64,000 bases of DNA from Tardiphaga alba (lineage in GTDB: Bacteria; Pseudomonadota; Alphaproteobacteria; Rhizobiales; Xanthobacteraceae): positions 3,117,001 to 3,181,000 of the forward strand of contig NZ_CP036498.1 of NCBI RefSeq assembly GCF_018279705.1, written 5' to 3'. The notes below the pieces were generated by a model. The model saw nothing but the letters and a program-made list of their open reading frames with translations. It was not told the DNA's origin and did no database searches. Shown piece after piece: positions 28,941 through 38,589 of this stretch. A program made the position numbers and the translations under genes. Position 1 is the first letter of the stretch; each line of letters begins with the position of its first letter.

Positions 28941-29129
28941 TTATCGCGGCGACTTTATGGGCAGCACAATTGGCTCGCCTTTGCCTCGAAACAGATAGCT
29001 GACAGTGTCATCGCACTCTGGGCAGTGAAAGGTGCGAATTTCTCCATGACCGTCGGAAGCGCGCTTGATACTCTTGAGGTCGCGTCTCTGGCCGCAGCCA
29101 GGACACGGGACTAGGCTTGTTGAATACAC
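28941..29129 (-). CDS. Small zinc-ribbon-like hypothetical protein
   Basis: Protein of 62 residues with two CxxC pairs (CPGCG near residue 9 and CPEC near residue 36), which would make one zinc ribbon, followed by a positively charged tail. The start is GTG at 29129. No family recognised. It is one of several small genes of unknown role in this region. Confidence 0.5.
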   Translation of the reverse strand: MYSTSLVPCPGCGQRRDLKSIKRASDGHGEIRTFHCPECDDTVSYLFRGKGEPIVLPIKSPR

Positions 29130-29303
29130 GTTGGTCTCATCGTCGATTCTCGGTTTGCGACTTTCGTCTATTGGATAAAAGCTCTCTCGTGTGTCGGCAA
29201 GCTGACGCAGCGCGTAGATTTGCCAGAGTTTTCATTTCGCGTGACAAGATAGCTTCACCAATCTAGGTGATTGATTTTTGCGAATTGGGAATGAGGGGCG
29301 CTA

Positions 29304-29492
29304 ATGCCTACTCCAAAAGCTTTGGAAGTTGTTGCCCACGAGGATGGCTTCGTCATCGAAGCGGAGTGGCACGACGGATCGACCGAAAGGTTGATCGGGC
29401 TTTTCGATACGGAACGCGCTGCGCGCAATTGGATATCAGGGGACGGCTACGTTCGTTGGTTGCGGAGCAAGGCCGGCGAAAGCGAAGAGTAA
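29304..29492 (+). CDS. Hypothetical protein, 62 residues
   Basis: Starts MPTPKALEVVAHEDGFVIEA and has a compact mixed alpha/beta pattern with WHDGSTERLIGLFDTERAAR and NWISGDGYVRWL. GAGGGG precedes the ATG at good distance. It resembles small orphan proteins found in related genomes, but I cannot name a family. Confidence 0.55.
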   Translation: MPTPKALEVVAHEDGFVIEAEWHDGSTERLIGLFDTERAARNWISGDGYVRWLRSKAGESEE

Positions 29493-29740
29493 GGCCTGGA
29501 AGCGGAAGACAGGACGGAAAGCTCCGAGCGCCTTAAGATCTCGAAGCGCGTATTCGCCCCTAGAACGCCAAGGTTGGAACTCGCTTCGTCGGAGAGTGAT
29601 GGGCTCGATGACGCTGTCGGCAATCCGCTGATCCTTGCTAATCTGGCCATGTTCCGCGGGAGACTAAGTAATACGTCACCCAGTTGGGTGAGGCAGCACG
29701 ACGCACTGTTAACTAGACTCTGCCGATCGGAGAGCTTGCG

Positions 29741-29941
29741 ATGATCGCACCGCCGCCAGATCGTGCAATTGTCGAACTGCTGGATGAGCTGAAGGCGGCT
29801 CAATTGAAGGCGGCAAGGCTCGGCCTGTTCTTGACAGCTAGCTTGATCGGAATGGCCACTTTGGACGTCCGCGACGAGGGCGTTCGCCGAAGCGAGATCG
29901 TCTCCGTGAACGACAATCCGACCAATGAGCTGAAAACATAG
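29741..29941 (+). CDS. Hypothetical protein, 66 residues
   Basis: Starts MIAPPPDRAIVELLDELKAA with an amphipathic helix and a short hydrophobic stretch (LGLFLTASLIGMATL), then a charged tail ending NDNPTNELKT. GGAG lies eight bases ahead of the ATG. Function unknown. Confidence 0.5.
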   Translation: MIAPPPDRAIVELLDELKAAQLKAARLGLFLTASLIGMATLDVRDEGVRRSEIVSVNDNPTNELKT

Positions 29942-30240
29942 CCAGCGCTCAGGTTAGCTGCGCCCTTTCCGGCATCGATCTCGGTGTCATAGCGATGTAA
30001 TACCTTTCTGACTAAGTTGAGTTACTCTCTTTTCCCCGAGAGATGGACCGGCGCGAGGGCAATTCGCGTCTCTCCCGAGGTCGCTCTTTCCTCCAAGTGG
30101 GGCGACCTCGTCCCTTGCCTAGACAGGTATATCGTCCCCTTCAGATGCGCGTATTTGCTTCTATGGACCGGCTCGTTTGAACCTGTGAGCCGGTCAAACC
30201 GCCCCAGCTTTCAGTCTCCGGACGAAGAGAAGGGCGTGAG

Positions 30241-30456
30241 ATGCGGTTCCTCGGATCGTTATTGGTCGTGATTGGCACGCTGTGGATCATCATGTGCTTT
30301 CTCGGCACCTCGATGATGTCGCGGTCGGTGGACATGTTCACCGAGGCGGTATTGCCATCGGCTGTCGGATTTGCCGCCATTCTCCTGGGTGTCTGGGTAT
30401 TCAACCGCAGACGGGCCAAGGGCGAGCTGCCGCCGTCATTGGTACGTCCCGAATAA
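30241..30456 (+). CDS. Small membrane protein, 71 residues
   Basis: Two hydrophobic segments (FLGSLLVVIGTLWIIMCFLG and AVLPSAVGFAAILLGVWVF), then a basic cytoplasmic tail with NRRRAKGELPPS. The ATG at 30241 is preceded by a purine-rich GAAGAGAAGGG. No family recognised. The roughly 300 bases before it (29942-30240) hold a longer TTG-initiated frame that I do not believe, and otherwise nothing recognisable. Confidence 0.55.
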   Translation: MRFLGSLLVVIGTLWIIMCFLGTSMMSRSVDMFTEAVLPSAVGFAAILLGVWVFNRRRAKGELPPSLVRPE

Positions 30457-30575
30457 GCGGCTGGCGGGCAGCAACTGTGCCTTTCCGCACCTTGCCCGCG
30501 GCACCGTGTTGCCGTAATTCCTCAGCTTCGAGACCTTCTAGACTCAGCCGCTTCTAGACTTTGCAAGGGATTGCC

Positions 30576-31156
30576 ATGTCCGACTTCTCCGCCGCCCGCC
30601 AGAAAATGGTCGATGGGCAGGTCCGTCCGAGCGATGTCACCGATCTGCGAATCATCGATGCCATGCTGGCGGTTCCCCGCGAGGAATTCGTGCCCGCCCA
30701 GCTGCGGCCGATGGCCTATCTGGACCTCGATCTCGATCTGGCAGGAACCGGGGAGGGCAAGCGCTTCCTGATCAAGCCGGTCGTCCTCGCCAAGATGCTT
30801 CAGGCGGCCGAGCTCAAGGCTTCTGACAAGGTGCTCGTGGTCGGCTGCCCCAGCGGCTATTCCGCAGCCGTTATCGCCAAGATCGCCGCCACCGTGACCA
30901 ATGCGGGCACCGAAGGCGACGCCGCGAAAGGTCCGTACGACATCATCGTCCTGGCCGGCGCCACCGAGGTGGCCCCACGGCGCTCTACGCCCAACTCGCT
31001 CCCGGTGGCCGCCTGCTGGGCGTATTCGCCCAGAACAAGCCGCAGCGCGCCACCATGGTCACCCATTCTCACGATGATTATGGCACCCGGCCTCTGTTCG
31101 ACGCGGCCGCACCGGTGCTTCCGGGCCTGGAGCGCCGGGCCGAATTCGTGTTCTGA
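30576..31156 (+). pseudogene. pcm: Protein-L-isoaspartate O-methyltransferase-like, shortened and frameshifted
   Basis: The N-terminus (MSDFSAARQKMVDGQVRPSD, then AMLAVPREEFVP) is that of the Pcm-like protein that precedes tolC in related genomes. SAM motif I is VLVVGCPSGYSAAV. The first frame goes off at the C run near 30974-30977; adding one C gives E-V-A-P-T-A-L-Y-A-Q-L-A-P-G-G-R and a family-like end PVLPGLERRAEFVF with stop at 31154-31156. Separately, only about 27 residues lie between motif I and the YDIIVLAGAT motif, against roughly 55-60 in typical Pcm, so the acidic ribose-binding residue after motif I has been lost. The frameshift may be a sequencing error; the internal shortening is in frame and probably real. 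Confidence 0.7.
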
Positions 31157-31367
31157 CACGGGTCCCGCCCGTCGGCTGCCGGAGAGTGGCCAAACGCGCA
31201 TGGGCGTCGCGGTAGAAATTGCAAGTGTGGCTTGTATGTCCCAGCCGCCAAGTTTCCACCGCGATATCGCCACGAGAGGTTCCGTCTCGCGACTGCGAGG
31301 AATATGGTGAGTGGAGACTCGCTAACGGACTCGGCCGATCCGGCGCAGCAAGACTGCGGCCAGATAG

Positions 31368-32786
31368 GTGAGTGGCAAGAATGGATTACTGAGAATGGGC
31401 CGCGTTAAAGTATCTACCGGCGCTGCTGCTGCGGCCTTGTTGTTGTCGCTTGCGGGCACTGCTCCCAGCCTGGCCGACACGATCGAGGCAGCGCTGGTTC
31501 GGGCCTATCAGAACAATCCGCAATTGAACGCTCAGCGTGCATCGGTTCGTGCGACTGACGAAAACGTGCCGCAGGCTCTGTCGGGCTATCGCCCCAAGGT
31601 CGCAATCACCGCGAGCGGCGGCTATCAATATACGGACGCCGTCAGCGTGGTAGGCGGCAACACCATTGCGCTTCATGGCACGCAAGTGCCGCGCTCTGTC
31701 GGCGCGACGGTGACGCAGAACATCTACAACGGCAATCAGACCGCCAACCGTACACGTGCGGCTGAGGGCCAGGTGTCCGCAGCGCGCGAAGGTCTGCGCG
31801 TTCTCGAGCAGACCGTGATGCTGTCGGCTGCAACAATTTACATGGACTATTTGCGCGACGCCGCAGTGGTCGAAGTGCAGAAGAGCAACGTCCGCGTTCT
31901 TGAGCAGACGCTGAAGCAGACACGCGATCGTTTCAACGTTGGCGAAGTGACGCGCACCGACGTCGCGCAGTCTGAAGCGCAGCTCGCCGCAGGCCGCACC
32001 CAGCTTCTCACGGCTGAATCGAATCTCACCACGACACGCTCCAACTTCCGCCGCATCATCGGCAACGAGCCCAGCTCACTCCAGGCCGGCTCGCCCGTCG
32101 ATCGCTTCCTGCCTGCTTCGCTGCCGGCTTCGGTCGATCTGGCGCTGGTCGAGAATCCGAACGTCACTGCTGCCATGTACGGCATCGACGTGAGCTTCCT
32201 GAATGTGAAGGTCAACGAGGGCGCGCTGTTCCCGACGGTTTCCGTCCAGGCCAGCATTCAGCAGGGCTGGGACCAATCCATCACCGCGCCGCGCGGCCTG
32301 ACCACGGCAGCTGTCGCCCAGGTCTCGATCCCTGTGTTCCAGGGCGGCGCAGAGTATTCGTTGATCCGCCAGTCGAAGGAAACACTGGCTCAGCAGCGCC
32401 TCGCGCTGGAGCAGGTGCGTGACCAGACCCGTGCGAGCGTCGTGCAGGCTTGGGGCCAGTTGCTGGCGGGCAGGGCGCAGGTCGCCTCCGCACAGGCGCA
32501 GGTCCAGGCCTCGGAAATTGCGCTGAACGGTGTCCGTGAAGAAGCCAAGGCCGGCCAACGCACCACGCTCGACGTGCTGAACGCGCAGCAGGCATTGGTC
32601 AACGCGCGCGTTGCGCTCGTGACGGCGCAGCATGATCGCGTCGTCGCATCCTATGCGGTGCTCAATGCAGTCGGTCGTCTGTCACCGACGGTGATGAAGC
32701 TGAACACATCGGTCTACGATCCGAGCGTGCACTATCACCAGGTCCGCGACAGCTGGGTTGGCGTGCGCACGCCCGACGGCCGCTGA
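31368..32786 (+). CDS. tolC: TolC family outer membrane efflux/secretion channel
   Basis: Outer membrane channel of about 470 residues with signal peptide (AAAALLLSLAGTAPSLA) and two homologous OEP halves, e.g. DVAQSEAQLAAGRTQLLTAE and VQASEIALNGVREEAKAGQR. It serves type I secretion or RND efflux systems. The start may be GTG 31368 or the internal ATG 31395, which gives a cleaner signal peptide. It follows the pcm-like gene, the usual order in this group, and ends at a strong hairpin terminator. Confidence 0.9.
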   Translation: MSGKNGLLRMGRVKVSTGAAAAALLLSLAGTAPSLADTIEAALVRAYQNNPQLNAQRASVRATDENVPQALSGYRPKVAITASGGYQYTDAVSVVGGNTIALHGTQVPRSVGATVTQNIYNGNQTANRTRAAEGQVSAAREGLRVLEQTVMLSAATIYMDYLRDAAVVEVQKSNVRVLEQTLKQTRDRFNVGEVTRTDVAQSEAQLAAGRTQLLTAESNLTTTRSNFRRIIGNEPSSLQAGSPVDRFLPASLPASVDLALVENPNVTAAMYGIDVSFLNVKVNEGALFPTVSVQASIQQGWDQSITAPRGLTTAAVAQVSIPVFQGGAEYSLIRQSKETLAQQRLALEQVRDQTRASVVQAWGQLLAGRAQVASAQAQVQASEIALNGVREEAKAGQRTTLDVLNAQQALVNARVALVTAQHDRVVASYAVLNAVGRLSPTVMKLNTSVYDPSVHYHQVRDSWVGVRTPDGR

Positions 32787-32813
32787 GTCGCTGCTACATT
32801 GCAATGCCATGAA

Positions 32814-32840
32814 GGGCCGCCACGTGCGGCCCTTTGCTTT
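32814..32840 (+). terminator. Intrinsic terminator of tolC
   Basis: GGGCCGC and GCGGCCC (32814-32832) pair around CACGT and are followed by TTTGCTTTT. It starts 28 bases after the tolC stop. Confidence 0.8.
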
Positions 32841-33070
32841 TGCCGTTTACTTGCAATCATTTGATGCAATGACGTAGCGTTCAACGAAGTAGCAGTGCGA
32901 TTCGGAATGCATCACGCAGGAATTGGCACGGCTGGCGGTCAGGCTTCGCTTGATCTGGGGACAAGTCAGGCTTGCGCGATGAATGGTTAGCCCGATGTGA
33001 TCGGGGGCCACCAAATTCAGCCTCGTCTGATGTAGGATGATGACGAGAGCTTGACGATGCGGAGTCGGAC

Positions 33071-33790
33071 ATGACGCAACCTGCAAAGGTCCAGGAACCC
33101 TCCATGGAGGAGATTCTGGCGTCGATCCGCCGCATCATCGCTGACGATGAAGCAAAGCCTGTCGAAGCCGCGCCTCCAGCACCCGCCCCGAAACCCGTCG
33201 CACCTCCTGCACCGGCGCCCAAGCCCGCTGCAGTGACTGCAGCACCGCCTCCCGCTTCGCCAAAGCCTGCGCCCGCACCACCTCCTGTAGCCGAGCCTGC
33301 CGTGAGCAACAGCCAAGACGATATCGACGCGATGCTCGCGAGCCTCGACGCTGTCACGACGGAAGAAGAAGTCCGCCCGCCGGAGCCGGAAGAGAACGAC
33401 GTCTTCGAACTCACCGACGAGATGGTGGTGCCGGAACCAGAGCCAGCGTTCCAGCGGGTCGAGCCAGATGACGATCTGGAATTTGCCGAGGCTGTCGCTG
33501 CCAGTACCGATCGTGCGCCGCCTCGCTTGGATCCGCCATCCTACGATCCGCCGCCGGTGACGCCGCAGCAGCAGATGCTGTCGCACTCGACGGTGTCGGC
33601 GGTCGAATCGGCTTTCAATTCGCTTGCCAACACCGTGCTCAGCAACAATGCCCGCACGCTGGAAGATCTCGTCAAGGAGATGCTGCGGCCGATGCTGAAG
33701 TCGTGGCTGGACGACAACCTGCCGGGCCTGGTGGAGCGTATCGTCAAGGCCGAGATCGAGCGCGTCTCGCGCGGCAATGGCGGCCGTTAG
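33071..33790 (+). CDS. popZ: PopZ-like polar organising protein (DUF2497)
   Basis: Protein of 239 residues: N-terminal helix EPSMEEILASIRRIIADDE, a long proline/alanine-rich acidic linker (residues about 35-180), and a C-terminal helical domain with LEDLVKEMLRPMLKSWLDDN and LVERIVKAEIERV. This is the PopZ/DUF2497 layout; in Caulobacter the protein forms a polar network that anchors the chromosome origin. It stands directly upstream of valS, the usual neighbourhood in Rhizobiales. The polar function is by family only. Confidence 0.82.
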   Translation: MTQPAKVQEPSMEEILASIRRIIADDEAKPVEAAPPAPAPKPVAPPAPAPKPAAVTAAPPPASPKPAPAPPPVAEPAVSNSQDDIDAMLASLDAVTTEEEVRPPEPEENDVFELTDEMVVPEPEPAFQRVEPDDDLEFAEAVAASTDRAPPRLDPPSYDPPPVTPQQQMLSHSTVSAVESAFNSLANTVLSNNARTLEDLVKEMLRPMLKSWLDDNLPGLVERIVKAEIERVSRGNGGR

Positions 33791-33800
33791 GCCGCGTTAG

Positions 33801-33834
33801 CCGTTTCGGGCGGAAACGGGCCTTCGTTTGGCCC
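33801..33834. terminator. Hairpins between popZ and valS
   Basis: CCGTTTC (33801-33807) pairs with GAAACGG (33813-33819), and an overlapping second stem GGGCC (33818-33822) with GGCCC (33830-33834) follows, then ATTCAG. A third inverted repeat, GGCCGT-TTTT-ACGGCC, is at 33909-33924. No long T-run, so termination is likely but unproven. Confidence 0.4.
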
Positions 33835-33948
33835 ATTCAGGGCTTATATACCTGCCATCTGTTGACTTGCGCCGTGCCTGTGGGTTTCTAACCGACAGGC
33901 ATCCGTAAGGCCGTTTTTACGGCCCATCTCTGATTGATTGCATCCGTC

Positions 33949-36825
33949 ATGATCGAAAAGACCTATCAGCCCGCCGATATCGAAGCCCGCATCGCGGCTG
34001 CGTGGGAGAGTGAAGGGGCCTTCAAGGCCGGCCGTCCCGAGCGCAAGGACGCCGAGCCCTATACGATCGTGATCCCGCCGCCGAACGTCACCGGTTCGCT
34101 GCATATGGGCCACGCCCTTAACAACACGCTGCAGGACGTGCTGTGCCGCTTCGAGCGCATGCGCGGCCGCGATGTGCTGTGGCAGCCGGGCACCGACCAC
34201 GCGGGCATCGCGACCCAGATGGTCGTCGAACGCCAACTGATGGAGCGCCAGGAGCCCGGCCGTCGCGAGATGGGCCGCGAGGCATTCCTCGAACGCGTCT
34301 GGAAATGGAAAGCCGAGAGCGGCGGCACCATCGTCAACCAGCTGAAGCGCCTCGGCGCGTCCTGCGACTGGTCGCGTGAGCGGTTCACGATGGATGAAGG
34401 CCTGTCCGAGGCTGTCATCAAGGTGTTCGTTCAGCTCTATCGCGAGGGCCTGATCTACAAGGACAAGCGTCTCGTCAATTGGGACCCGAAGCTGCTGACT
34501 GCGATCTCCGATCTCGAAGTTGTGCAAGTCGAGGTCAAGGGCAACCTCTGGCATCTGCGCTATCCGATCGAAGGCAAGACCTTCAATCCGGAAGATCCGA
34601 CAAGCTTCATCGTCGTCGCGACCACGCGTCCGGAGACGATGCTGGGCGACAGCGGCGTTGCGGTGAACCCGGAAGACGAGCGCTACACGCATCTGATCGG
34701 CAAGAAGGTCGTGCTGCCATTGGTCGGCCGCCTGATCCCGATCGTTGGCGACGAATACTCAGACCCGGAGAAGGGCTCGGGTGCGGTGAAGATCACGCCG
34801 GCACACGACTTCAACGACTTCGAGGTCGGCAACCGCCACGGCCTCGCGCGTATCAGCATCCTCGATATCGAAGGCAAGCTCGCGCTCGCCGACAACGAGG
34901 ATTACGCACGTGGTCTGCCCGAGGGCTCTTCGCAGCTCATCGAGGAGCTGCACGGCATGGAGCGCTTCGCCGCGCGTAAAGCGATCGTGCAGCGGCTCGA
35001 CGATTTTGGCTTCCTCGAAAAGATCGAGCCGAACGTCCACATGGTCCCGCATGGCGACCGCTCGAATGTCGTCATCGAGCCGTTCCTCACCGACCAGTGG
35101 TATGTCGACGCCAAGACCATGGCGCAGCCGGCGATCGCCGCCGTGCGCACCGGCGCGACTGAATTCGTGCCGAAGAACTGGGAAAAGACCTATTACGAGT
35201 GGATGGAGAACATCCAGCCATGGTGCATCTCGCGCCAGCTGTGGTGGGGCCATCAGATCCCGGCCTGGTATGGTCCGGATGGCAAGTTCTTCGTCGCCGA
35301 GACCGAGGACGAGGCGGTCGGTGCCGCGCTCGGCTATTACGTCGAGCAGGGACATATCACCGAAGAGCAGGCCCGCGAGATGGCGGAAGATCCTGCCAAG
35401 CGCGACAGCTTCATTCGCCGCGATGAAGACGTGCTCGACACCTGGTTCTCGTCGGCGCTGTGGCCGTTCTCGACGCTCGGCTGGCCGCAGACCGATGTCG
35501 ATGTGAAGCGTTACTATCCGAACAACGCGCTCGTCACCGGCTTCGACATCATCTTCTTCTGGGTCGCCCGCATGATGATGATGGGCATCCACTTCCTGAA
35601 GGAAGCGCCGTTCCCGACCATCTACATGCACGCCCTCGTCCGCGACGAGAAGGGCGCCAAGATGTCGAAGTCGAAGGGCAACGTCATCGATCCCTTGAAC
35701 CTGATCGATCAGTTCGGTGCCGACGCGCTGCGTTTCACGCTGGCCGCCATGGCTGCGCAAGGCCGCGACATCAAGCTCGCGACGTCGCGCGTGGAGGGCT
35801 ATCGCAATTTCGCGACCAAGCTCTGGAATGCGTGCCGCTTCGCCGAAATGAACGAGTGCGTTCTGCCGGCCGGCTTCGATCCGACCGCGGCGAAGGAAGT
35901 GCTCAATCGCTGGATCGCGCATGAGACAGTGAAGGCGACGCGCGAAGTCACCGAGGCGATCGAGGCCTATCGCTTCAACGACGCGGCGGGCGCCGCCTAT
36001 CGCTTCGTCTGGAACGTGTATTGCGACTGGTATCTCGAGCTCGCAAAACCCTTCATGATGGGCGAAGACGGCCCGGCCAAGGCCGAAACCCGCGCCATGG
36101 TCGCCTGGGCGCGCGATGAAATCCTGAAGCTCTTGCATCCGTTCATGCCCTTCATCACCGAAGAGCTGTGGGCGGTGACCGCCAAGCGCGACGGCTTGCT
36201 GGTGCTGACGCCATGGTCGCGCAAGGCGACGGGCATCACGCGCGAACAGGAAGCGCTCATCGTCGCGACGGCCGCCAGCGATCCGATCGTGGCGCCGATC
36301 CTGCTCGGAGAGCCCACCGACACGCCCGCCGATTTCACCGACGATGCCGCCGAGGCCGAGATCGGCTGGGTGGTCGATCTCATTACCGCGGTGCGCTCGC
36401 TGCGTGCCGAGATGAACATCGTGCCCGCGACCCTGACGCCGCTCGTGCTTGTCGCTGCATCCGCCGAGATGCAGGCGAGGGCGCAGCGCTGGAGCGACGT
36501 CATCAAGCGCCTCGCACGCATCGACAACATCACTTTTGCGGACAAGGCGCCGGAAGGCACCGTGCAACTCATCGTGCGTGGTGAAGTCGCCGGCCTGCCG
36601 CTCAAGGGCCTGATCGACGTCGCGGCCGAACAGGCACGACTGGAAAAGGAACTCGCCAAGGCCGAAGGCGACATCAAGCGCGCGGACGCAAAGCTCTCGA
36701 ACGAGAAGTTTGTCGCAAATGCCGCAGAAGAAGTTGTCGAGGAAGAGCGCGAGAAGCGTGCGGCGGCCGAGGCGCGAAAAGCAAAGACGCTGGAAGCGAT
36801 CGAGCGGCTGAAGACGATGAGCTGA
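33949..36825 (+). CDS. valS: Valyl-tRNA synthetase
   Basis: Class I aminoacyl-tRNA synthetase of 958 residues that charges tRNA-Val. The HIGH signature is PPNVTGSLHMGHAL (about residues 44-57), KMSKS lies in GAKMSKSKGNV (about residue 571), and between them is the editing domain with TTRPETMLGD. The C-terminal coiled coil (EQARLEKELAKAEGDIKRAD onward) is typical of ValS. Start ATG 33949 is preferred over the upstream TTG because MIEKTYQPAD fits the family. Confidence 0.96.
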   Translation: MIEKTYQPADIEARIAAAWESEGAFKAGRPERKDAEPYTIVIPPPNVTGSLHMGHALNNTLQDVLCRFERMRGRDVLWQPGTDHAGIATQMVVERQLMERQEPGRREMGREAFLERVWKWKAESGGTIVNQLKRLGASCDWSRERFTMDEGLSEAVIKVFVQLYREGLIYKDKRLVNWDPKLLTAISDLEVVQVEVKGNLWHLRYPIEGKTFNPEDPTSFIVVATTRPETMLGDSGVAVNPEDERYTHLIGKKVVLPLVGRLIPIVGDEYSDPEKGSGAVKITPAHDFNDFEVGNRHGLARISILDIEGKLALADNEDYARGLPEGSSQLIEELHGMERFAARKAIVQRLDDFGFLEKIEPNVHMVPHGDRSNVVIEPFLTDQWYVDAKTMAQPAIAAVRTGATEFVPKNWEKTYYEWMENIQPWCISRQLWWGHQIPAWYGPDGKFFVAETEDEAVGAALGYYVEQGHITEEQAREMAEDPAKRDSFIRRDEDVLDTWFSSALWPFSTLGWPQTDVDVKRYYPNNALVTGFDIIFFWVARMMMMGIHFLKEAPFPTIYMHALVRDEKGAKMSKSKGNVIDPLNLIDQFGADALRFTLAAMAAQGRDIKLATSRVEGYRNFATKLWNACRFAEMNECVLPAGFDPTAAKEVLNRWIAHETVKATREVTEAIEAYRFNDAAGAAYRFVWNVYCDWYLELAKPFMMGEDGPAKAETRAMVAWARDEILKLLHPFMPFITEELWAVTAKRDGLLVLTPWSRKATGITREQEALIVATAASDPIVAPILLGEPTDTPADFTDDAAEAEIGWVVDLITAVRSLRAEMNIVPATLTPLVLVAASAEMQARAQRWSDVIKRLARIDNITFADKAPEGTVQLIVRGEVAGLPLKGLIDVAAEQARLEKELAKAEGDIKRADAKLSNEKFVANAAEEVVEEEREKRAAAEARKAKTLEAIERLKTMS

Positions 36826-36827
36826 TT

Positions 36828-36916
36828 GTAGCCCGGATGGAGCGCAGCGAAATCCGGGGACCAGCGAATTGCTGAGGTTCTGAATCCCGGATTGCGCTTC
36901 GCTCCATCCGGGCTAC
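36828..36916. repeat. Palindromic repeat, family A copy 1
   Basis: Starts GTAGCCCGGATGGAGCGCAG and ends CGCTTCGCTCCATCCGGGCT plus AC; the arms are inverted copies around a variable centre. It starts two bases after the valS stop and its right arm supplies the TAG stop codon of the convergent mpg gene. Confidence 0.85.
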
Positions 36917-37518
36917 GCGACCTTCGCAAACGGCTTGCTCAGATACTTCGACCCGCGCACGCCGTAGCGCCACGGATACTCCACCGCCTTGCTGATCCCG
37001 ATGCGGATGCCGCGCAACACATCTGGCACCCCAGTCCGCGCGAACATCTCGATCGGCGCTCTGTCCAGCGCCAGCCCATTATGCGCAAGACCGATCCCGA
37101 GCGCCTGGCACAGCCGGCCCGGCCCGGAGCAAAGCAGCCGCTTGTCATCGACTCCACGCCGCGCCCGCATCTCGTCGAGCCCGAATGTCGGCTGCAAGGC
37201 GCGGATCAGCACGGCGCTCGCCGAGCCTTCCGCCTCGCAGACCGCATTCACGCAATAGACCTGATGGATGCGATAGACATAGGCGAAGCCCGCCGGGCCG
37301 AACATGATGCGGGTACGCGGGGTCTCGCCGTTGAAGGAATGCGCGGCCGGGTCGGTGTGATGATAGGCCTCCACCTCCACGATCATCCCGCCGACGCCAT
37401 CGACCAGCAGGGTCGCGCCGATCAGTTCCGGGGCGACCTCATGGACGCTGCGATCGAAGAACTTCCGATTCAGTGCTTTGCCGAGTTTGTGGGTGGTTTG
37501 GTCAGATTTTCGGGCCAT
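36913..37518 (-). CDS. mpg: DNA-3-methyladenine glycosylase (AAG/MPG family)
   Basis: Alkyladenine DNA glycosylase of 201 residues that removes alkylated purines in base excision repair. Family motifs: [20 protein letters not shown] with the catalytic glutamate in [35 protein letters not shown] and [11 protein letters not shown]. Start ATG 37518 (a GTG two codons earlier is possible). The stop codon lies inside the family A repeat. Single gene, divergent from lipA. Confidence 0.9.
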   Translation of the reverse strand: MARKSDQTTHKLGKALNRKFFDRSVHEVAPELIGATLLVDGVGGMIVEVEAYHHTDPAAHSFNGETPRTRIMFGPAGFAYVYRIHQVYCVNAVCEAEGSASAVLIRALQPTFGLDEMRARRGVDDKRLLCSGPGRLCQALGIGLAHNGLALDRAPIEMFARTGVPDVLRGIRIGISKAVEYPWRYGVRGSKYLSKPFAKVA

Positions 37519-37619
37519 TCTCACACGATATGCTGGGATGCAGGGGCGGGCTTGATCCAGGCGGGTTGCGAGCGGGCGCCCGGCGGATTACCTAGAGCGT
37601 TGCACAGATCGGACAATTC

Positions 37620-38579
37620 ATGGTCGTCGTCCTCGATACCGTATCATCATCCCAGGTTCGCCCGCGCCACCCGGAAAAGGTGAATCGGCCTGATAATTTT
37701 TCGCCGCAGAAGCCGGACTGGATTCGCGTGCGCGCGCCGACCAGCCGTGGCTATGGCGACACCCGCAAGATCGTCAAGGAAAACGGCCTCGTCACCGTGT
37801 GCGAGGAAGCCGGCTGCCCGAATATCGGCGAGTGCTGGCAGAAGAAGCACGCCACTTTCATGATCATGGGTGACACCTGCACCCGTGCCTGTGCGTTCTG
37901 CAACGTCAAGACCGGCATGCCGAATGCGCTCGACGCCAACGAGCCCGCCCATGTCGCCGAAGCCGTGCGCAAGCTCGGTCTCGAACACGTCGTCATCACC
38001 TCGGTGGACCGCGATGATCTCGCCGATGGCGGCGCTGATCATTTCGCGCAGGTCATCCGCGCCATTCGTGCGGCATGCCCGACAACGACCATCGAAATCC
38101 TGACGCCTGATTTCCTGCGCAAGCCTGGCGCGCTTGAAGTTGTCGTCGCGGCGAAGCCCGACGTGTTCAACCACAATCTCGAAACAGTGCCGTCGCGCTA
38201 TCTCACCGTTCGCCCCGGCGCCCGCTATTTCCACTCGCTGCGTTTGCTGCAGCGGGTGAAGGAGCTCGATCCCTCCATCTTCACCAAGTCCGGCATCATG
38301 GTCGGCCTCGGCGAAGAGCGGCCCGAAGTGCTGCAGGTGATGGACGACATGCGCTCGGCAGAGATCGACTTCCTCACCATCGGGCAATATCTGCAGCCGA
38401 CGCGGAAGCATCATGTGGTGTCGCGCTATGTCACGCCGGATGAATTCAAGGGCTATGAGAAGGTTGCTTACACCAAAGGCTTCCTGATGGTGTCGGCGTC
38501 GCCGCTGACGCGCTCGTCGCATCATGCCGGCGAGGATTTTGCCAAGCTGAAGGCAGCGCGCGAAGCCATCGCGCGCTGA
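37620..38579 (+). CDS. lipA: Lipoyl synthase
   Basis: Radical SAM enzyme of 319 residues that inserts two sulfur atoms into octanoyl groups on lipoyl domains. Both iron-sulfur sites are present: the auxiliary cluster cysteines in [12 protein letters not shown] (C61, C66, C72) and the radical SAM cluster in CTRACAFC (C87, C91, C94). Also [11 protein letters not shown] and the C-terminal [14 protein letters not shown] with the auxiliary-cluster serine. Followed by a palindromic repeat and a COQ10/RatA gene. Confidence 0.96.
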   Translation: MVVVLDTVSSSQVRPRHPEKVNRPDNFSPQKPDWIRVRAPTSRGYGDTRKIVKENGLVTVCEEAGCPNIGECWQKKHATFMIMGDTCTRACAFCNVKTGMPNALDANEPAHVAEAVRKLGLEHVVITSVDRDDLADGGADHFAQVIRAIRAACPTTTIEILTPDFLRKPGALEVVVAAKPDVFNHNLETVPSRYLTVRPGARYFHSLRLLQRVKELDPSIFTKSGIMVGLGEERPEVLQVMDDMRSAEIDFLTIGQYLQPTRKHHVVSRYVTPDEFKGYEKVAYTKGFLMVSASPLTRSSHHAGEDFAKLKAAREAIAR

Positions 38580-38589
38580 CCTCTCGTTT

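Noticed and set aside
30017..30271. 84-codon plus-strand frame ahead of the small membrane protein
   Set aside because: TTG start, no ribosome binding site, and product without regular pattern; the overlapping frame from 30241 is better supported.
34759..36567. Minus-strand frame of 602 codons opposite valS
   Set aside because: Shadow frame; valS on the other strand is intact and conserved.
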